Assembly (NCBI GenBank): GCA_031555145.1
Contig: JAVBUR010000077.1
Location: forward strand, 1 to 39,331
DNA from: JAJDIA01 sp031555145
GTDB lineage: Bacteria; Bacteroidota; Bacteroidia; Bacteroidales; Tannerellaceae
Direction: 5' to 3'
DNA: 39,331 nucleotides
Below the pieces are notes generated by a model. It was not told where the DNA came from and did no database searches. It saw nothing but the letters and a program-made list of their open reading frames with translations. Shown in pieces: positions 23,306-32,180 of this stretch (positions are counted from its first letter, which is position 1; the number at the start of each line of letters is the position of its first letter). The position numbers and the translations under genes are program-made.

Positions 23306-25165
23306 ATGGAAACCATTGGAAAGAGAATGATGATCAGCCTGTGGATGCTGATAGCGGCAGTGATGGGTTTGAGTGCACAGGGCATCACTGTGAAGGGTAA
23401 AGTAACGGATGCGACAGATGGTTCGCCGATAGCGTATTGTTCGGTAACCGTGAAAAAAACTTCGCAGGGAACACTGACAGACCAGCATGGTAACTACACT
23501 ATTCAAACGACTAAGGGGACTAAGTTGGAGTTTTCCTATATTGGTTATGCCTCCAAAGAGGTGGTTGTGAAAGGAGAAATGCTGCATGTGGCTTTGGAAC
23601 CAAGTGTGGCGGTATTGGAAGAATCCGTTGTCATAGGTTATGGGCAAGAGCAGCAATCTTACTCAGTGAGAAAGCAAGCCGAATTGGCAGCGAGTCAGGC
23701 TCCAGTCAATTATCTGTATGCAGTGGCCGATATGAGTATGCGGGAGAATACCGAAGAGTATGCTGCTGTTTCAGAGAACCGGTTCAAATCCGTAAGCAAT
23801 GAGCCGTTATCGACTTTCTCCATCGATGTAGATGCGGCTTCCTACAGCAATATGCGCCGTTTCCTCAATCAGGGACAGATGCCTCCGGCCGATGCCATCC
23901 GTACGGAGGAGTTGGTCAATTACTTCTCCTACAATTATCCGAAGCCTACTGGTAATGACCCGGTGAAGATCTCTGCCGAAGCGGGTGTTTGCCCGTGGAA
24001 TGCCGACCATCGGCTGGTACGCATCGGGATCAAGGTGCGCGAAATCGCTGGTGAAAGCTTGCCTGCTTCTAATCTGGTATTCCTGGTCGATGTGTCGGGT
24101 TCAATGTACGGACCGACACGATTGGATTTGGTGAAGTCGTCGTTGAAACTGTTGATCAATAACCTGCGTGAGAAGGACCGGGTGGCGATTGTGGTGTATG
24201 CCGGTTCGGCAGGCGAAGTCCTGCCATCTACTCCGGGCAGCGATAAACAGAAGATTCGCGAAGCATTAGACAACCTGACGGCAGGTGGCTCTACCGCCGG
24301 AGGCGCCGGTATTCAGTTGGCGTATAAGATCGCCCGCAAGAACTTTATCCAAGGTGGCAATAACCGGATCATCCTGTGTACGGATGGCGATTTCAACGTA
24401 GGCGTCTCTTCGCCGGAAGGACTGGAAAGCCTGATCGAACGTGAACGCCAGTCGGGTGTCTTTCTCACCGTATTAGGTTATGGTATGGGCAACTACAAAG
24501 ACAATCGCATGCAGGTACTTGCCCAGAAGGGAAACGGCAACCACGCTTATATCGACAATATGCAGGAAGCCAACAAGGTACTTGTGAAAGAATTCGGCGG
24601 TACTATTTATACGGTAGCAAAGGATGTAAAACTTCAGGTCGAATTCAACCCGGCACTGGTACAGGCCTACCGTCTGATCGGTTATGAAAGCCGTTTGCTT
24701 AACAAAGAAGATTTTAACGATGATACCAAGGATGCTGGTGAGATGGGAGCAGGGCATGTGGTGACTGCTTTTTATGAAGTGGTTCCGGTGGGCGTAAAGA
24801 GTAATATAGGGGATGTCGATCCACTGAAATATCAATCGGCTGTACAGCAAACGGAATACACTTCTTTGTTTAAGTCGCCTGAACTGCTGACGATTAAGCT
24901 ACGCTACAAGCAACCGGATGGTGATGTGAGCAAGAAGATCGAACTTCCGTTGATCGACAATAAGGGGAATACTGTATCGTCGGATTATCGCTTTGCCGCT
25001 TCGGTCGCCATGTTCGGGCAGTTGTTGCACAATTCGCAGTTCAAAGGTACGGCTACCTATGACAAGGTGATTGAATTAGCCAAGACAGCTCTCGATAACG
25101 ATGAGCAGGGGTACCGGCGTGAGTTTGTTCGCTTGGTAGAAACGGCGAAGGGCTTGAGTAAATGA
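23306..25165 (+). CDS. Exported von Willebrand factor A protein (YfbK-like) with N-terminal CarboxypepD_reg-like domain
   Basis: A 619-residue exported protein. The signal peptide is about 1-25, ending LSAQ before GITVKG; it fits the start METIGKRMM at 23306, while the frame runs 18 codons further up without a signal-like sequence. Residues 26-98 are a CarboxypepD_reg-like domain (ITVKGKVTDATDGSPIAY, then FSYIGYA), followed by EESVVIGYGQEQ, like a SusC plug/TonB-box region. A VWFA N-terminal segment (NEPLSTFSIDVDAASYSNMR) precedes the VWA domain, with the metal site DVSGS (262-266), Thr330 and Asp360 intact. The C-terminal DUF3520-type region completes the YfbK layout. It probably binds protein partners through Mg at the MIDAS, in the periplasm. 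It is divergent from the sigma/anti-sigma pair that carries the same two modules. Confidence 0.88.
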   Translation: METIGKRMMISLWMLIAAVMGLSAQGITVKGKVTDATDGSPIAYCSVTVKKTSQGTLTDQHGNYTIQTTKGTKLEFSYIGYASKEVVVKGEMLHVALEPSVAVLEESVVIGYGQEQQSYSVRKQAELAASQAPVNYLYAVADMSMRENTEEYAAVSENRFKSVSNEPLSTFSIDVDAASYSNMRRFLNQGQMPPADAIRTEELVNYFSYNYPKPTGNDPVKISAEAGVCPWNADHRLVRIGIKVREIAGESLPASNLVFLVDVSGSMYGPTRLDLVKSSLKLLINNLREKDRVAIVVYAGSAGEVLPSTPGSDKQKIREALDNLTAGGSTAGGAGIQLAYKIARKNFIQGGNNRIILCTDGDFNVGVSSPEGLESLIERERQSGVFLTVLGYGMGNYKDNRMQVLAQKGNGNHAYIDNMQEANKVLVKEFGGTIYTVAKDVKLQVEFNPALVQAYRLIGYESRLLNKEDFNDDTKDAGEMGAGHVVTAFYEVVPVGVKSNIGDVDPLKYQSAVQQTEYTSLFKSPELLTIKLRYKQPDGDVSKKIELPLIDNKGNTVSSDYRFAASVAMFGQLLHNSQFKGTATYDKVIELAKTALDNDEQGYRREFVRLVETAKGLSK

Positions 25166-25189
25166 ATACACCGGACCGGGAAAGCCCTC

Positions 25190-25230
25190 CATAAAAAAAA
25201 GGATGCGTCAAAACGATGCATCCTCTTTTT
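25190..25230. terminator. Bidirectional terminator between the VWA gene and the tRNA-Arg pair
   Basis: AGGATGC (25200-25206) pairs with GCATCCT (25218-25224), with eight A on the left and CTTTTT on the right. Confidence 0.85.
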
Positions 25231-25234
25231 AGTG

Positions 25235-25308
25235 TGACCGCGACAGGATTCAAACCTGTAACCGGCTGATCCGTAGTCAGCTACTCTATTCAGTTGAGCT
25301 ACGCGGCC
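25235..25308 (-). tRNA. tRNA-Arg (ACG), distal copy
   Basis: On the minus strand a full cloverleaf forms: acceptor GGCCGCG/CGCGGTC, D arm GCTC/GAGT, anticodon stem GCTGA/TCAGC with loop CTACGGA (anticodon ACG, wobble inosine), T arm ACAGG/CCTGT with loop TTTGAAT. Identical in sequence to the copy 36 bases upstream. CCA is not encoded. Confidence 0.95.
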
Positions 25309-25343
25309 ATTTTTCAATATGTGATAAACTCTTTTGCAACAAG

Positions 25344-25417
25344 TGACCGCGACAGGATTCAAACCTGTAACCGGCTGATCCGTAGTCAGCTACTCTATTC
25401 AGTTGAGCTACGCGGCC
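25344..25417 (-). tRNA. tRNA-Arg (ACG), proximal copy
   Basis: The same 74-base tRNA as the distal copy, with the same flanking bases on the 3' side. It reads CGN arginine codons through inosine. It is the first gene of a two-tRNA transcript started at the consensus promoter just upstream. Confidence 0.95.
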
Positions 25418-25431
25418 TTTTGTTTGCGTGT

Positions 25432-25463
25432 GCAAAGGTAGTGGTTTGTTTTGAATATGCAAA
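25432..25463 (-). promoter_or_regulatory. Promoter of the tRNA-Arg pair
   Basis: On the minus strand TTTG (25460-25463) and TACCTTTGC (25432-25440) are separated by 19 bases, a full match to the Bacteroidetes promoter consensus. The first tRNA begins 15 bases downstream. Confidence 0.85.
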
Positions 25464-25486
25464 TAGTTCGAGGGTGTTTTTCCGTC

Positions 25487-27796
25487 TTAATCCAACATTT
25501 TCGGATTGAAAATGAGATAGCCGATATTTAAACCAAAGTTGAAGTTCTGTTTTGGATAGCTATAGCCGTTGGCATAGACACTGACAGAGGCAAAGGGGAG
25601 TTGCAAGACAAGGGAGAGCTCACCCATATAGTTGAGCGGGTGGAAGGAATGAAGCCACTTATCGTAGTAAGGCACTTCATTGGTGTCTTTCAGTATTTCT
25701 TTTAGCGGGGCGAACGCATAAAACTCACTACGCAAGTGGAGCATCCGGTTCAGTTTGAGGATAGGGATTACGCCACCGGCTGCGTATTGGTTCGACCGGA
25801 AGGCCTCGTTGAATACGATCTTGCTGTGCGGCGTAGGCGTAAAGGCCGGCGCTTGTAAGATGGATGCCGTATAATTAGTCATCAGCTCTTTGTCTGATAT
25901 CACGGCTTCGGCCAGATAACCAATGCTGAACTTACTACTGAACGATTGGTATTTCAACCAGCGTCCTTTGACCTGAAACCAATGGACATTATTACCTCTG
26001 ACGTTACTAAAAGGTGAAGTAGGAGCAGGCGTATAATTCTCCGTTCCATTTACGAATTGGCCAACGAGGAATCGTTCGCGTCCGGCAGTAGGATATTGCT
26101 TGGCATTGAGTGAATGATGGATGATACCGAAGTAGACACTGAACAGATTGTACCAGCTGTCTTCGAAACTTGCATTAGCCATCGGCGTATTATTATTCAG
26201 CAAGTAATGGTCTTGAAGCCGCCCATAGCTCACACCTGTTTCGATTTTGGAATGGTTGAGCAAGGGGAAACCGAAGTTTATCCGGGCATACAATTCCTGC
26301 TGTTTGATAAAAGCCGGTACCACATCTTCGTAAAACATCGATTGGGTCTGGGAGTAGCGGCGGTCTGAATACACACCCATCCCGTTCAGGTACATCGGGA
26401 TCCGGGTCTGGAGATATAAACGGGCATCCGCCAGTACGCCGCTGAATGAGTTGCCTACCTGGAATCCGGCATGATATTCGGATGCCACGCGCGACAATGC
26501 CTGGTAGCCCAGTCCAAGATAGAGTTGGTTGGCCTGATGGGAGGATACGTTACCTCCAAAACCAATCTGTAGCTCTTCTTTCATCTTGACGTCGAGATGG
26601 AGGTCGAACTTCTTTTCCACACGATTATATACCGCATGGGGGATAATCTCCTTGATCTTCGAATAGGTGAGCATCTTGAAATAGGCACGCTTGAATTCTT
26701 CCATCGAGAATTCGTCATTGATATCGCGGTGTAACTGGGCTTCGACGTATTTTCGTTGCTCGTCGGTTACGCCGCTTACATAAATATTTTTGAAAAGCAG
26801 CGGGGGGAGGCTTTCCCGGTAGGCTTTCCGGCGTTCGGCTACTTCGAGGGGGGAGACTCTGCGGGGAACACGTGCCTTGATGGAATCAATCATCAGTAAC
26901 GTACGCTCATAGCCGATATCCATCAGTTCCTTTCCCTTTTGGAAGTCCAGCAAGGAAACGGTCGGGAAGTTAAACTGGACCATCAGACCGTCTTCTTCGT
27001 CGACGGAATAGTTGGTGGTCTGCATGATCATCGTTTCCAACTGGTTGTACATGTTTTCGGAAACTTTTCCCTGTTGCGTACCGGAAACGGCTGAACCGAA
27101 GATGAAATCCGGATGGAATGCCTCTTTCATCGGCTGGATGGGAAAGTTATCGTATATACCACCGTCGAACAGAGGTATGCTGTCGCGGCGGATCGGCGGG
27201 AAGACAAACGGAAAACTCATGGAGGCGCGGACAGCATCGCCCAGGTCGCCATGGCGGAAAATGACAGCTTTCTTAGCATAGATATCAGCCGCCACGCACC
27301 GGAAGGGCACAAACAGGTTGTCGAAGTTCCATCCGGCTTTGGCGGTAGCCTGTGAGAACAATCCCATGAACGCTTGGTTCATCTGGATCGGATTGATCAG
27401 ACTCTGCGGTAGGAAGTTGGCCTTGATCTGCAACGAGTCGGACGATTTCTCAATAGAGAAGTGGGCAAACTCTGGCGTGGGCAACGGCTCACGAAAGAAG
27501 TAGGTGTATTGCTCTTCCACCGTTCCGGTCTGCCAGTAAAAGAAGTCGTCCGACAGGAGGAGGTTGAGCATCTCTTCCGGCGTATAGCCCATCGCATAGA
27601 GGCTGCCGATGATGGCGCCGATGGAAGTGCCGGTTATATAATCGATGGGAATACCATTCTCTTCCAAGGCTTTGATTACCCCGATGTGGGCTGCTCCTTT
27701 AGCGCCTCCGCCACTCATTACCAAGCCCACCTTTTGTGCTGACAGCAAGGCAGGAATCAGTAACCCCAACAGTATGCAGACAATCCCTTTTTTCAA
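25487..27796 (-). CDS. Patatin-like phospholipase with C-terminal outer-membrane barrel (type Vd-like)
   Basis: A 769-residue exported protein. The signal peptide is about 1-20 (ending LLSAQ). The patatin domain (about 22-320) has the oxyanion motif SGGGAKG (28-34), the nucleophile Ser58 in GTSIG and Asp211 in FDGGIYDN, so the Ser-Asp dyad is complete. A POTRA-like segment follows at about 335-415 (KNIYVSGVTDEQRKYVEAQL). The rest, about 416-769, is a beta-barrel of Omp85/surface-antigen type, rich in alternating aromatic strands and ending LNIGYLIFNPKMLD. This is the layout of PlpD-type (type Vd) autotransporters, so the lipase probably sits at the outer membrane. Its gene follows the protease gene by six bases in an operon. 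Confidence 0.9.
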   Translation of the reverse strand: MKKGIVCILLGLLIPALLSAQKVGLVMSGGGAKGAAHIGVIKALEENGIPIDYITGTSIGAIIGSLYAMGYTPEEMLNLLLSDDFFYWQTGTVEEQYTYFFREPLPTPEFAHFSIEKSSDSLQIKANFLPQSLINPIQMNQAFMGLFSQATAKAGWNFDNLFVPFRCVAADIYAKKAVIFRHGDLGDAVRASMSFPFVFPPIRRDSIPLFDGGIYDNFPIQPMKEAFHPDFIFGSAVSGTQQGKVSENMYNQLETMIMQTTNYSVDEEDGLMVQFNFPTVSLLDFQKGKELMDIGYERTLLMIDSIKARVPRRVSPLEVAERRKAYRESLPPLLFKNIYVSGVTDEQRKYVEAQLHRDINDEFSMEEFKRAYFKMLTYSKIKEIIPHAVYNRVEKKFDLHLDVKMKEELQIGFGGNVSSHQANQLYLGLGYQALSRVASEYHAGFQVGNSFSGVLADARLYLQTRIPMYLNGMGVYSDRRYSQTQSMFYEDVVPAFIKQQELYARINFGFPLLNHSKIETGVSYGRLQDHYLLNNNTPMANASFEDSWYNLFSVYFGIIHHSLNAKQYPTAGRERFLVGQFVNGTENYTPAPTSPFSNVRGNNVHWFQVKGRWLKYQSFSSKFSIGYLAEAVISDKELMTNYTASILQAPAFTPTPHSKIVFNEAFRSNQYAAGGVIPILKLNRMLHLRSEFYAFAPLKEILKDTNEVPYYDKWLHSFHPLNYMGELSLVLQLPFASVSVYANGYSYPKQNFNFGLNIGYLIFNPKMLD

Positions 27797-27802
27797 TGGG
27801 AG

Positions 27803-29518
27803 TTAAATTATGTAGTTCTCGAATATCTTTTCCTTAGCCAGTCCAAATCCTTTTAGCAGGGACTTATGCCCGTCGATCTGATCGGATAACTCCAGTTTTT
27901 GAGTCAACGGAAAGGCTTTCCCTTCCTGTAGAACCTTGACGGCACGGCGTAATGTTTTGTCTTCTTTCTGGAAGATCGGATAGAAACCGTCTTCGTCGAA
28001 GAAGTTACGTACGATATACGCCTGCAACTGGTTCTCAATCAGTTTTCCAGAGATACCGATAAGCGTAGGACGTCTTTTGATACCTTTACTTTCGGCAAAT
28101 TCAGTGAACTGATACAGTATGGGTTGGCTTTGGAGATAAGCATACAATTTTTCCCATGAGTCAAATGCGGCCAACTTTTCCTGATTCTGATCAGAATAGT
28201 TCAGGGCGTATTGATACAGGACACCGCTGTTGATTACATTGGAATAATAGGAAGTGACGCCGCTGGTATCGCGCGGGATAAAGATATCCGGCATAATGCC
28301 TCCGCCTCCATATACAATGCGATGACCGTACGTTTCATATTTGAGCGAATCGTTCATCTTGATGCTGTCGGCCGTATCAAATTCACCGTGCATATAACGG
28401 TTGTAGATATCCTGTTCGTAGGCATCGCCATTCCCCAGTTCATATTCTTTTTGGATACTACGCCCGGAAGGAATGTAGTAACGGGCGATGGTAAGGCGTA
28501 TTTCCGAACCGTCTTTCAGTTGGATGGGGTTTTGTACCAAGCCTTTGCCATAGGTGCGGCGACCGACGATCAGACCTCGGTCGTTGTCTTGGATGGCACC
28601 CGAGAAGATTTCACTGGCAGACGCTGAAATTTCGTCGGTGAGCACCACGATGGGACTATCCAGGCAGGTGCCTGTCCCGTTCGACAATATCTCCTGGCGG
28701 GGGAATGCTTTCCCTTCGGTATAGACGATCAACCGGCCTCCCGGAAGGAATTCATTCACCATTTTGGCGGCGGCATCCAGGTATCCACCCGTATTGCTGC
28801 GCAGGTCGATGATAAAGGACGTACATCCTTTTTCCTTCAACTTGGCAATGGCGGTGATAAATTCGTTGTAGGTGGTACGTCCGAATTTGACGACCTTGAT
28901 ATATCCGATACCTTTTTCCACTTCGTAGGCTACATCTACCGAGTTAACGGGTACATCGCCGCGGGTGACGTCGAAATACAACAGTTCGGTTGCCGTATGT
29001 CGCTGTACGCCCAGCTTGACGACGCTGTTCTTGGCGCCACGCAGAGTACGCATGATCTTGGCCTGGCTGGAGTTGTTTCCGGAGAATACAGAGTCGTTAA
29101 TGGTGATAATACGGTCGAACGGTAGTATACCGGCCTTTTCGGCAGGGCCTCCGCTGATCACACTGATAACCAGTATCGTATCGGTCTGTATGTTGAACGA
29201 TACACCGATACCGCTGAACGAGCCTTCCAAATCTTCATTCACGATCACCGCATCTTCGGCGGGAATATAAACGGAATGGGGGTCAAGCTCGCTGAAGATC
29301 TTGGGGATGGTGCCTTCCACGAGCTTAGCCATATCCACTGTGTCGACATATTGATCATCGATAATGTCGAGGATGGCATTTATCTTGTTACCGCTCAGGT
29401 AAGAACGCTTTTTCCCCTGGTTGAGCGATACATAATGATTTCCGATAAAAATACCCAGAGCAATGCTCGCTGCGATGATCACAGGAAGCCAGATGCCCAA
29501 CCGTTTGTTTTTGTCCAT
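27803..29518 (-). CDS. S41 family C-terminal processing peptidase (CtpA/Prc-like)
   Basis: A 571-residue protease. An uncleaved membrane anchor is likely at residues 7-26 (LGIWLPVIIAASIALGIFIG), leaving the rest in the periplasm. A PDZ domain covers about 95-185 (FSGIGVSFNIQTD, GPAEKAGILPFDRI). The S41 catalytic core has Ser300 in ISASASEIF and Lys325 in RTYGKGLVQ, 25 residues apart as in known CTP dyads. SNTGGYLDAA is the substrate-loop motif. It may trim or degrade envelope proteins. It stands between dCMP deaminase and the patatin-barrel gene in a tight operon, so the patatin may be a client, but that is only positional inference. Confidence 0.93.
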   Translation of the reverse strand: MDKNKRLGIWLPVIIAASIALGIFIGNHYVSLNQGKKRSYLSGNKINAILDIIDDQYVDTVDMAKLVEGTIPKIFSELDPHSVYIPAEDAVIVNEDLEGSFSGIGVSFNIQTDTILVISVISGGPAEKAGILPFDRIITINDSVFSGNNSSQAKIMRTLRGAKNSVVKLGVQRHTATELLYFDVTRGDVPVNSVDVAYEVEKGIGYIKVVKFGRTTYNEFITAIAKLKEKGCTSFIIDLRSNTGGYLDAAAKMVNEFLPGGRLIVYTEGKAFPRQEILSNGTGTCLDSPIVVLTDEISASASEIFSGAIQDNDRGLIVGRRTYGKGLVQNPIQLKDGSEIRLTIARYYIPSGRSIQKEYELGNGDAYEQDIYNRYMHGEFDTADSIKMNDSLKYETYGHRIVYGGGGIMPDIFIPRDTSGVTSYYSNVINSGVLYQYALNYSDQNQEKLAAFDSWEKLYAYLQSQPILYQFTEFAESKGIKRRPTLIGISGKLIENQLQAYIVRNFFDEDGFYPIFQKEDKTLRRAVKVLQEGKAFPLTQKLELSDQIDGHKSLLKGFGLAKEKIFENYII

Positions 29519-29533
29519 GAAAACAATATCCTA

Positions 29534-29968
29534 TTAGTCGTTTATATCAATAAAATCAAGGATGATACCCGCCCGTAGCAACAGGTTGCATCCATCTTCC
29601 ACCCGGTACTTCTCGGAATAAACCACCCGCTTGATACCGCTTTGAATAATCAGTTTAGCACATTCGATACAAGGCGCCGAGGTGACATAGATGGTAGCTC
29701 CCTTACTACTGTTGGACGAGGCGGCTACTTTGGTGATGGCATTGGCTTCGGCATGCAGGACATAGGGTTTCGTCACATTGTTATCATCTTCACATATATT
29801 CTCAAACCCGGCAGGCGTACCGTTGTATCCATCGGATATGATCCGTTGGTCTTTCACAATCAGTGCGCCTACTTTACGTCGGATGCAATAGGAATTTTCG
29901 GCCCAAATGCCGGCCATACGCAGATACCGCTTGTCCAGTTCCAGTTGCTTTTCAGTCTTTATACACAT
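29534..29968 (-). CDS. dCMP deaminase family protein (ComEB-like)
   Basis: A 144-residue zinc deaminase that most likely converts dCMP to dUMP for dTMP synthesis. The zinc site is complete: His72 and catalytic Glu74 in HAEAN, and Cys100/Cys103 in PCIEC. GYNGTPAGFENICED near residues 47-62 is typical of the dCMP rather than cytidine deaminase branch. A late-competence ComEB name is used for the same family in Bacillus. It is the first gene of the operon with the CtpA-like protease (15 bases apart), from a TACCTTTG box 33-40 bases upstream. Confidence 0.93.
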   Translation of the reverse strand: MCIKTEKQLELDKRYLRMAGIWAENSYCIRRKVGALIVKDQRIISDGYNGTPAGFENICEDDNNVTKPYVLHAEANAITKVAASSNSSKGATIYVTSAPCIECAKLIIQSGIKRVVYSEKYRVEDGCNLLLRAGIILDFIDIND

Positions 29969-30000
29969 TATTTGCCGTTTTCTTTGCTGCTCTAATGGAA

Positions 30001-30008
30001 CAAAGGTA
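30001..30008 (-). promoter_or_regulatory. -7 box for the dCMP deaminase operon
   Basis: The minus strand reads TACCTTTG, 33 bases before the start codon. No clear -33 element. Confidence 0.5.
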
Positions 30009-30041
30009 GTTATATTTTAACTATGTACCACGTGTTTACGC

Positions 30042-32141
30042 TTATTTCTTGATACCATTTCTGGTCAAAAGTGCATCAATTGTGGCGTCTTTACCGCGGA
30101 ATCGCTTATAGATCACGGAAGGATCTTCCGTTCCTCCTTTCGAGAGGATGTTGTCGCGGAATGATTTGGCTACTTCCCGATTGAAGATTCCGGCTTCCTT
30201 GAACGCGGCAAAGGCATCGGCGTCGAGCACTTCGGCCCATTTGTATCCGTAGTATCCAGCCGAATAACCGCCGGAGAAGATATGTCCGAAACTGCTGCTC
30301 ATCAGTGTGCCGGGAGCATCGGGCAGGATGTTGGTCGGTATCCAGGCTTCCTTTTCAAAAGCGACAATGTCGCCTTCATACGGCGCCTTCAGTGTGTGCC
30401 AGGCCATATCCAGCATACCGAAACTCAATTGGCGGCAACAGTAGTAGCCCACATTATAATTAGCAGCATCGATCAGCTTCTGTACCAGTTCCATCGGGAT
30501 CTTTTCGCCCGTTTCGTAGTGAACGGCGATCTGGTCGAGGAACTCTTTCTCCGTCAGCCAGTTTTCCATGATCTGTGAAGGCAGCTCCACAAAGTCGCGG
30601 TATACGTTGGCGCCCGACATACTGCTGTACGTGCCGTCAGCCAGCATACCATGCAGGGCGTGACCGAACTCGTGCAGGAAGGTTTCCACTTCGTCGAAGG
30701 TGAGCAGCGACGGCTTCGTCTCTGTCGGACGGGTGAAGTTCATGACGATAATCACCTGCGGGCGGCTGTCTTTTCCGTCGGCCGTCTTGTATTGCGACTT
30801 GATGTCGTTCATCCAGGCACCCGACTGCTTGCTTTCACGCGGGTGGAAGTCGGTGTAGAGGACAGACAGGAAGCTGCCGTCGGCATCAAATACATCGTAG
30901 GCTTTCACTTCAGCGTGATAGACAGGGATCTTCTTGTTTTCTTTGAAGGTGATGCCGTACAGTTGAGTGGCCAGCCCGAATACGCCTTCCGTCACACGGT
31001 TTAGCTCGAAGTAGGGGCGGGTCATCTCGTCGTTGACCTGGAAGCGCATGTCTTTCAGCTTTTCGGAGTAATAGCTCCAGTCCCATGGCATAATCGTGAT
31101 ATTGGCCTGTTCCTTACCGATGGCAAAGCCCTGGACGGCATTGTATTCGTTAATGGCGACAGGTTTATAAGCATTTAGCAACTCGTTGAGGAGGTTGAAT
31201 ACATTCGCCGGTTTCTTCGCCATGGTATGTTGTAGGGCGTAGTCGGCATAGGTATCGAAGCCCATCAGGCGGGCTATTTGTAGGCGGATGGTGGTGATCT
31301 GACGGATAATTTCCTTGTTGTCGTATTCATCTCCTTTATTGCCTACGGACATATATTCGTAGTATAGTTTCTTACGCAGATCGCGATTGGATGAGTAACG
31401 CATAACGGGTCCGTAGCTGGGAGCCGACAGATTGATCAGCCAACCTTCTTTCCCTTTGCTCTTGGCCAGGGCGGCAGCGGCGTCACGGGCGCTTTCGGGC
31501 AGTCCGTCGAGTTCCTGTTCGCTGGTGAGGAGTAGTTCGAAGCGGTTTTTATCTTTCAGCTCATTCTGGTCAAACTTCAGGCTGAGCATGCTCAGTTCGG
31601 CACTTAAGCGGCGATAGGTCTCCTTCTCTTCCGGGCTGAGGGTAGCACCTTTCTTCCTGAAGGCTTCGTAGGTCTTTTCCAGCAGACGGGCATCTTCGGT
31701 GGAGAGATTGAAGGTAGTCCGTTGGTCGTATACACTACGGACACGGTCAAACAGCTTCTCGTTCAGGTAAATATTGTTGGAACTTTCCGACAGTTTGGGG
31801 GAGATACGTTCAGATATTTCCATCATCTCGTCGTTGGTTTCTGCACCCAAAAGGTTGAAAAATACCGAGGCCACTTTGTCTAACAACTGTCCGCTACGCT
31901 CCAAAGCCACAATGGTGTTCTGGAAGGTGGCGGGAGATGGATTGTCGGCTATTTTTTTCACTTCGACAGCCAATTCAGCAAAAGCTTTGTCGAAAGCCGG
32001 TTCGTAGTCGGCGGTTTTAATCTTGTCGAACGGCGGGGTTTCGTGCGGGGTTTTATACTTGCTTAGCAATGGGTTGTTTTCTGCTTGTGACATAGGAACC
32101 AGATTTAATAAGAGAATTACTATAACTAATAAGCGATTCAT
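30042..32141 (-). CDS. M3 family metallopeptidase (peptidyl-dipeptidase Dcp-like)
   Basis: A 699-residue zinc peptidase with a signal peptide (about 1-20, VPMSQA before ENNPLL), so exported to the periplasm. The zinc motif HEFGH has His490 and His494, with Glu491 as base and Glu519 in YRDFVELPSQ as third ligand. PETKPSLLTFDEVETF-type sequence before the motif and the helical N-terminal half (ALERSGQLLDKVASVFFNLL) match oligopeptidase A/Dcp. Bacterial M3 enzymes are often cytoplasmic; export is common in Bacteroidetes, where they trim imported peptides. Whether it releases dipeptides or acts as an endopeptidase cannot be told. It has its own -7 box in the short gap behind the HAD gene. Confidence 0.92.
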   Translation of the reverse strand: MNRLLVIVILLLNLVPMSQAENNPLLSKYKTPHETPPFDKIKTADYEPAFDKAFAELAVEVKKIADNPSPATFQNTIVALERSGQLLDKVASVFFNLLGAETNDEMMEISERISPKLSESSNNIYLNEKLFDRVRSVYDQRTTFNLSTEDARLLEKTYEAFRKKGATLSPEEKETYRRLSAELSMLSLKFDQNELKDKNRFELLLTSEQELDGLPESARDAAAALAKSKGKEGWLINLSAPSYGPVMRYSSNRDLRKKLYYEYMSVGNKGDEYDNKEIIRQITTIRLQIARLMGFDTYADYALQHTMAKKPANVFNLLNELLNAYKPVAINEYNAVQGFAIGKEQANITIMPWDWSYYSEKLKDMRFQVNDEMTRPYFELNRVTEGVFGLATQLYGITFKENKKIPVYHAEVKAYDVFDADGSFLSVLYTDFHPRESKQSGAWMNDIKSQYKTADGKDSRPQVIIVMNFTRPTETKPSLLTFDEVETFLHEFGHALHGMLADGTYSSMSGANVYRDFVELPSQIMENWLTEKEFLDQIAVHYETGEKIPMELVQKLIDAANYNVGYYCCRQLSFGMLDMAWHTLKAPYEGDIVAFEKEAWIPTNILPDAPGTLMSSSFGHIFSGGYSAGYYGYKWAEVLDADAFAAFKEAGIFNREVAKSFRDNILSKGGTEDPSVIYKRFRGKDATIDALLTRNGIKK

Positions 32142-32167
32142 GGGATATATGGTTTTAAATAATGGTA

Positions 32168-32175
32168 CAAAAATA
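32168..32175 (-). promoter_or_regulatory. -7 box for the M3 peptidase gene
   Basis: The minus strand reads TATTTTTG, 27 bases before the start codon and just after the HAD stop. Confidence 0.45.
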
Positions 32176-32180
32176 GGCTA

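Noticed and set aside
21042..25417. tRNA-bounded genomic island
   Set aside because: tRNA genes lie at both ends of 21042-25417, but there is no integrase, no direct repeat of a tRNA end and no shift in codon use.
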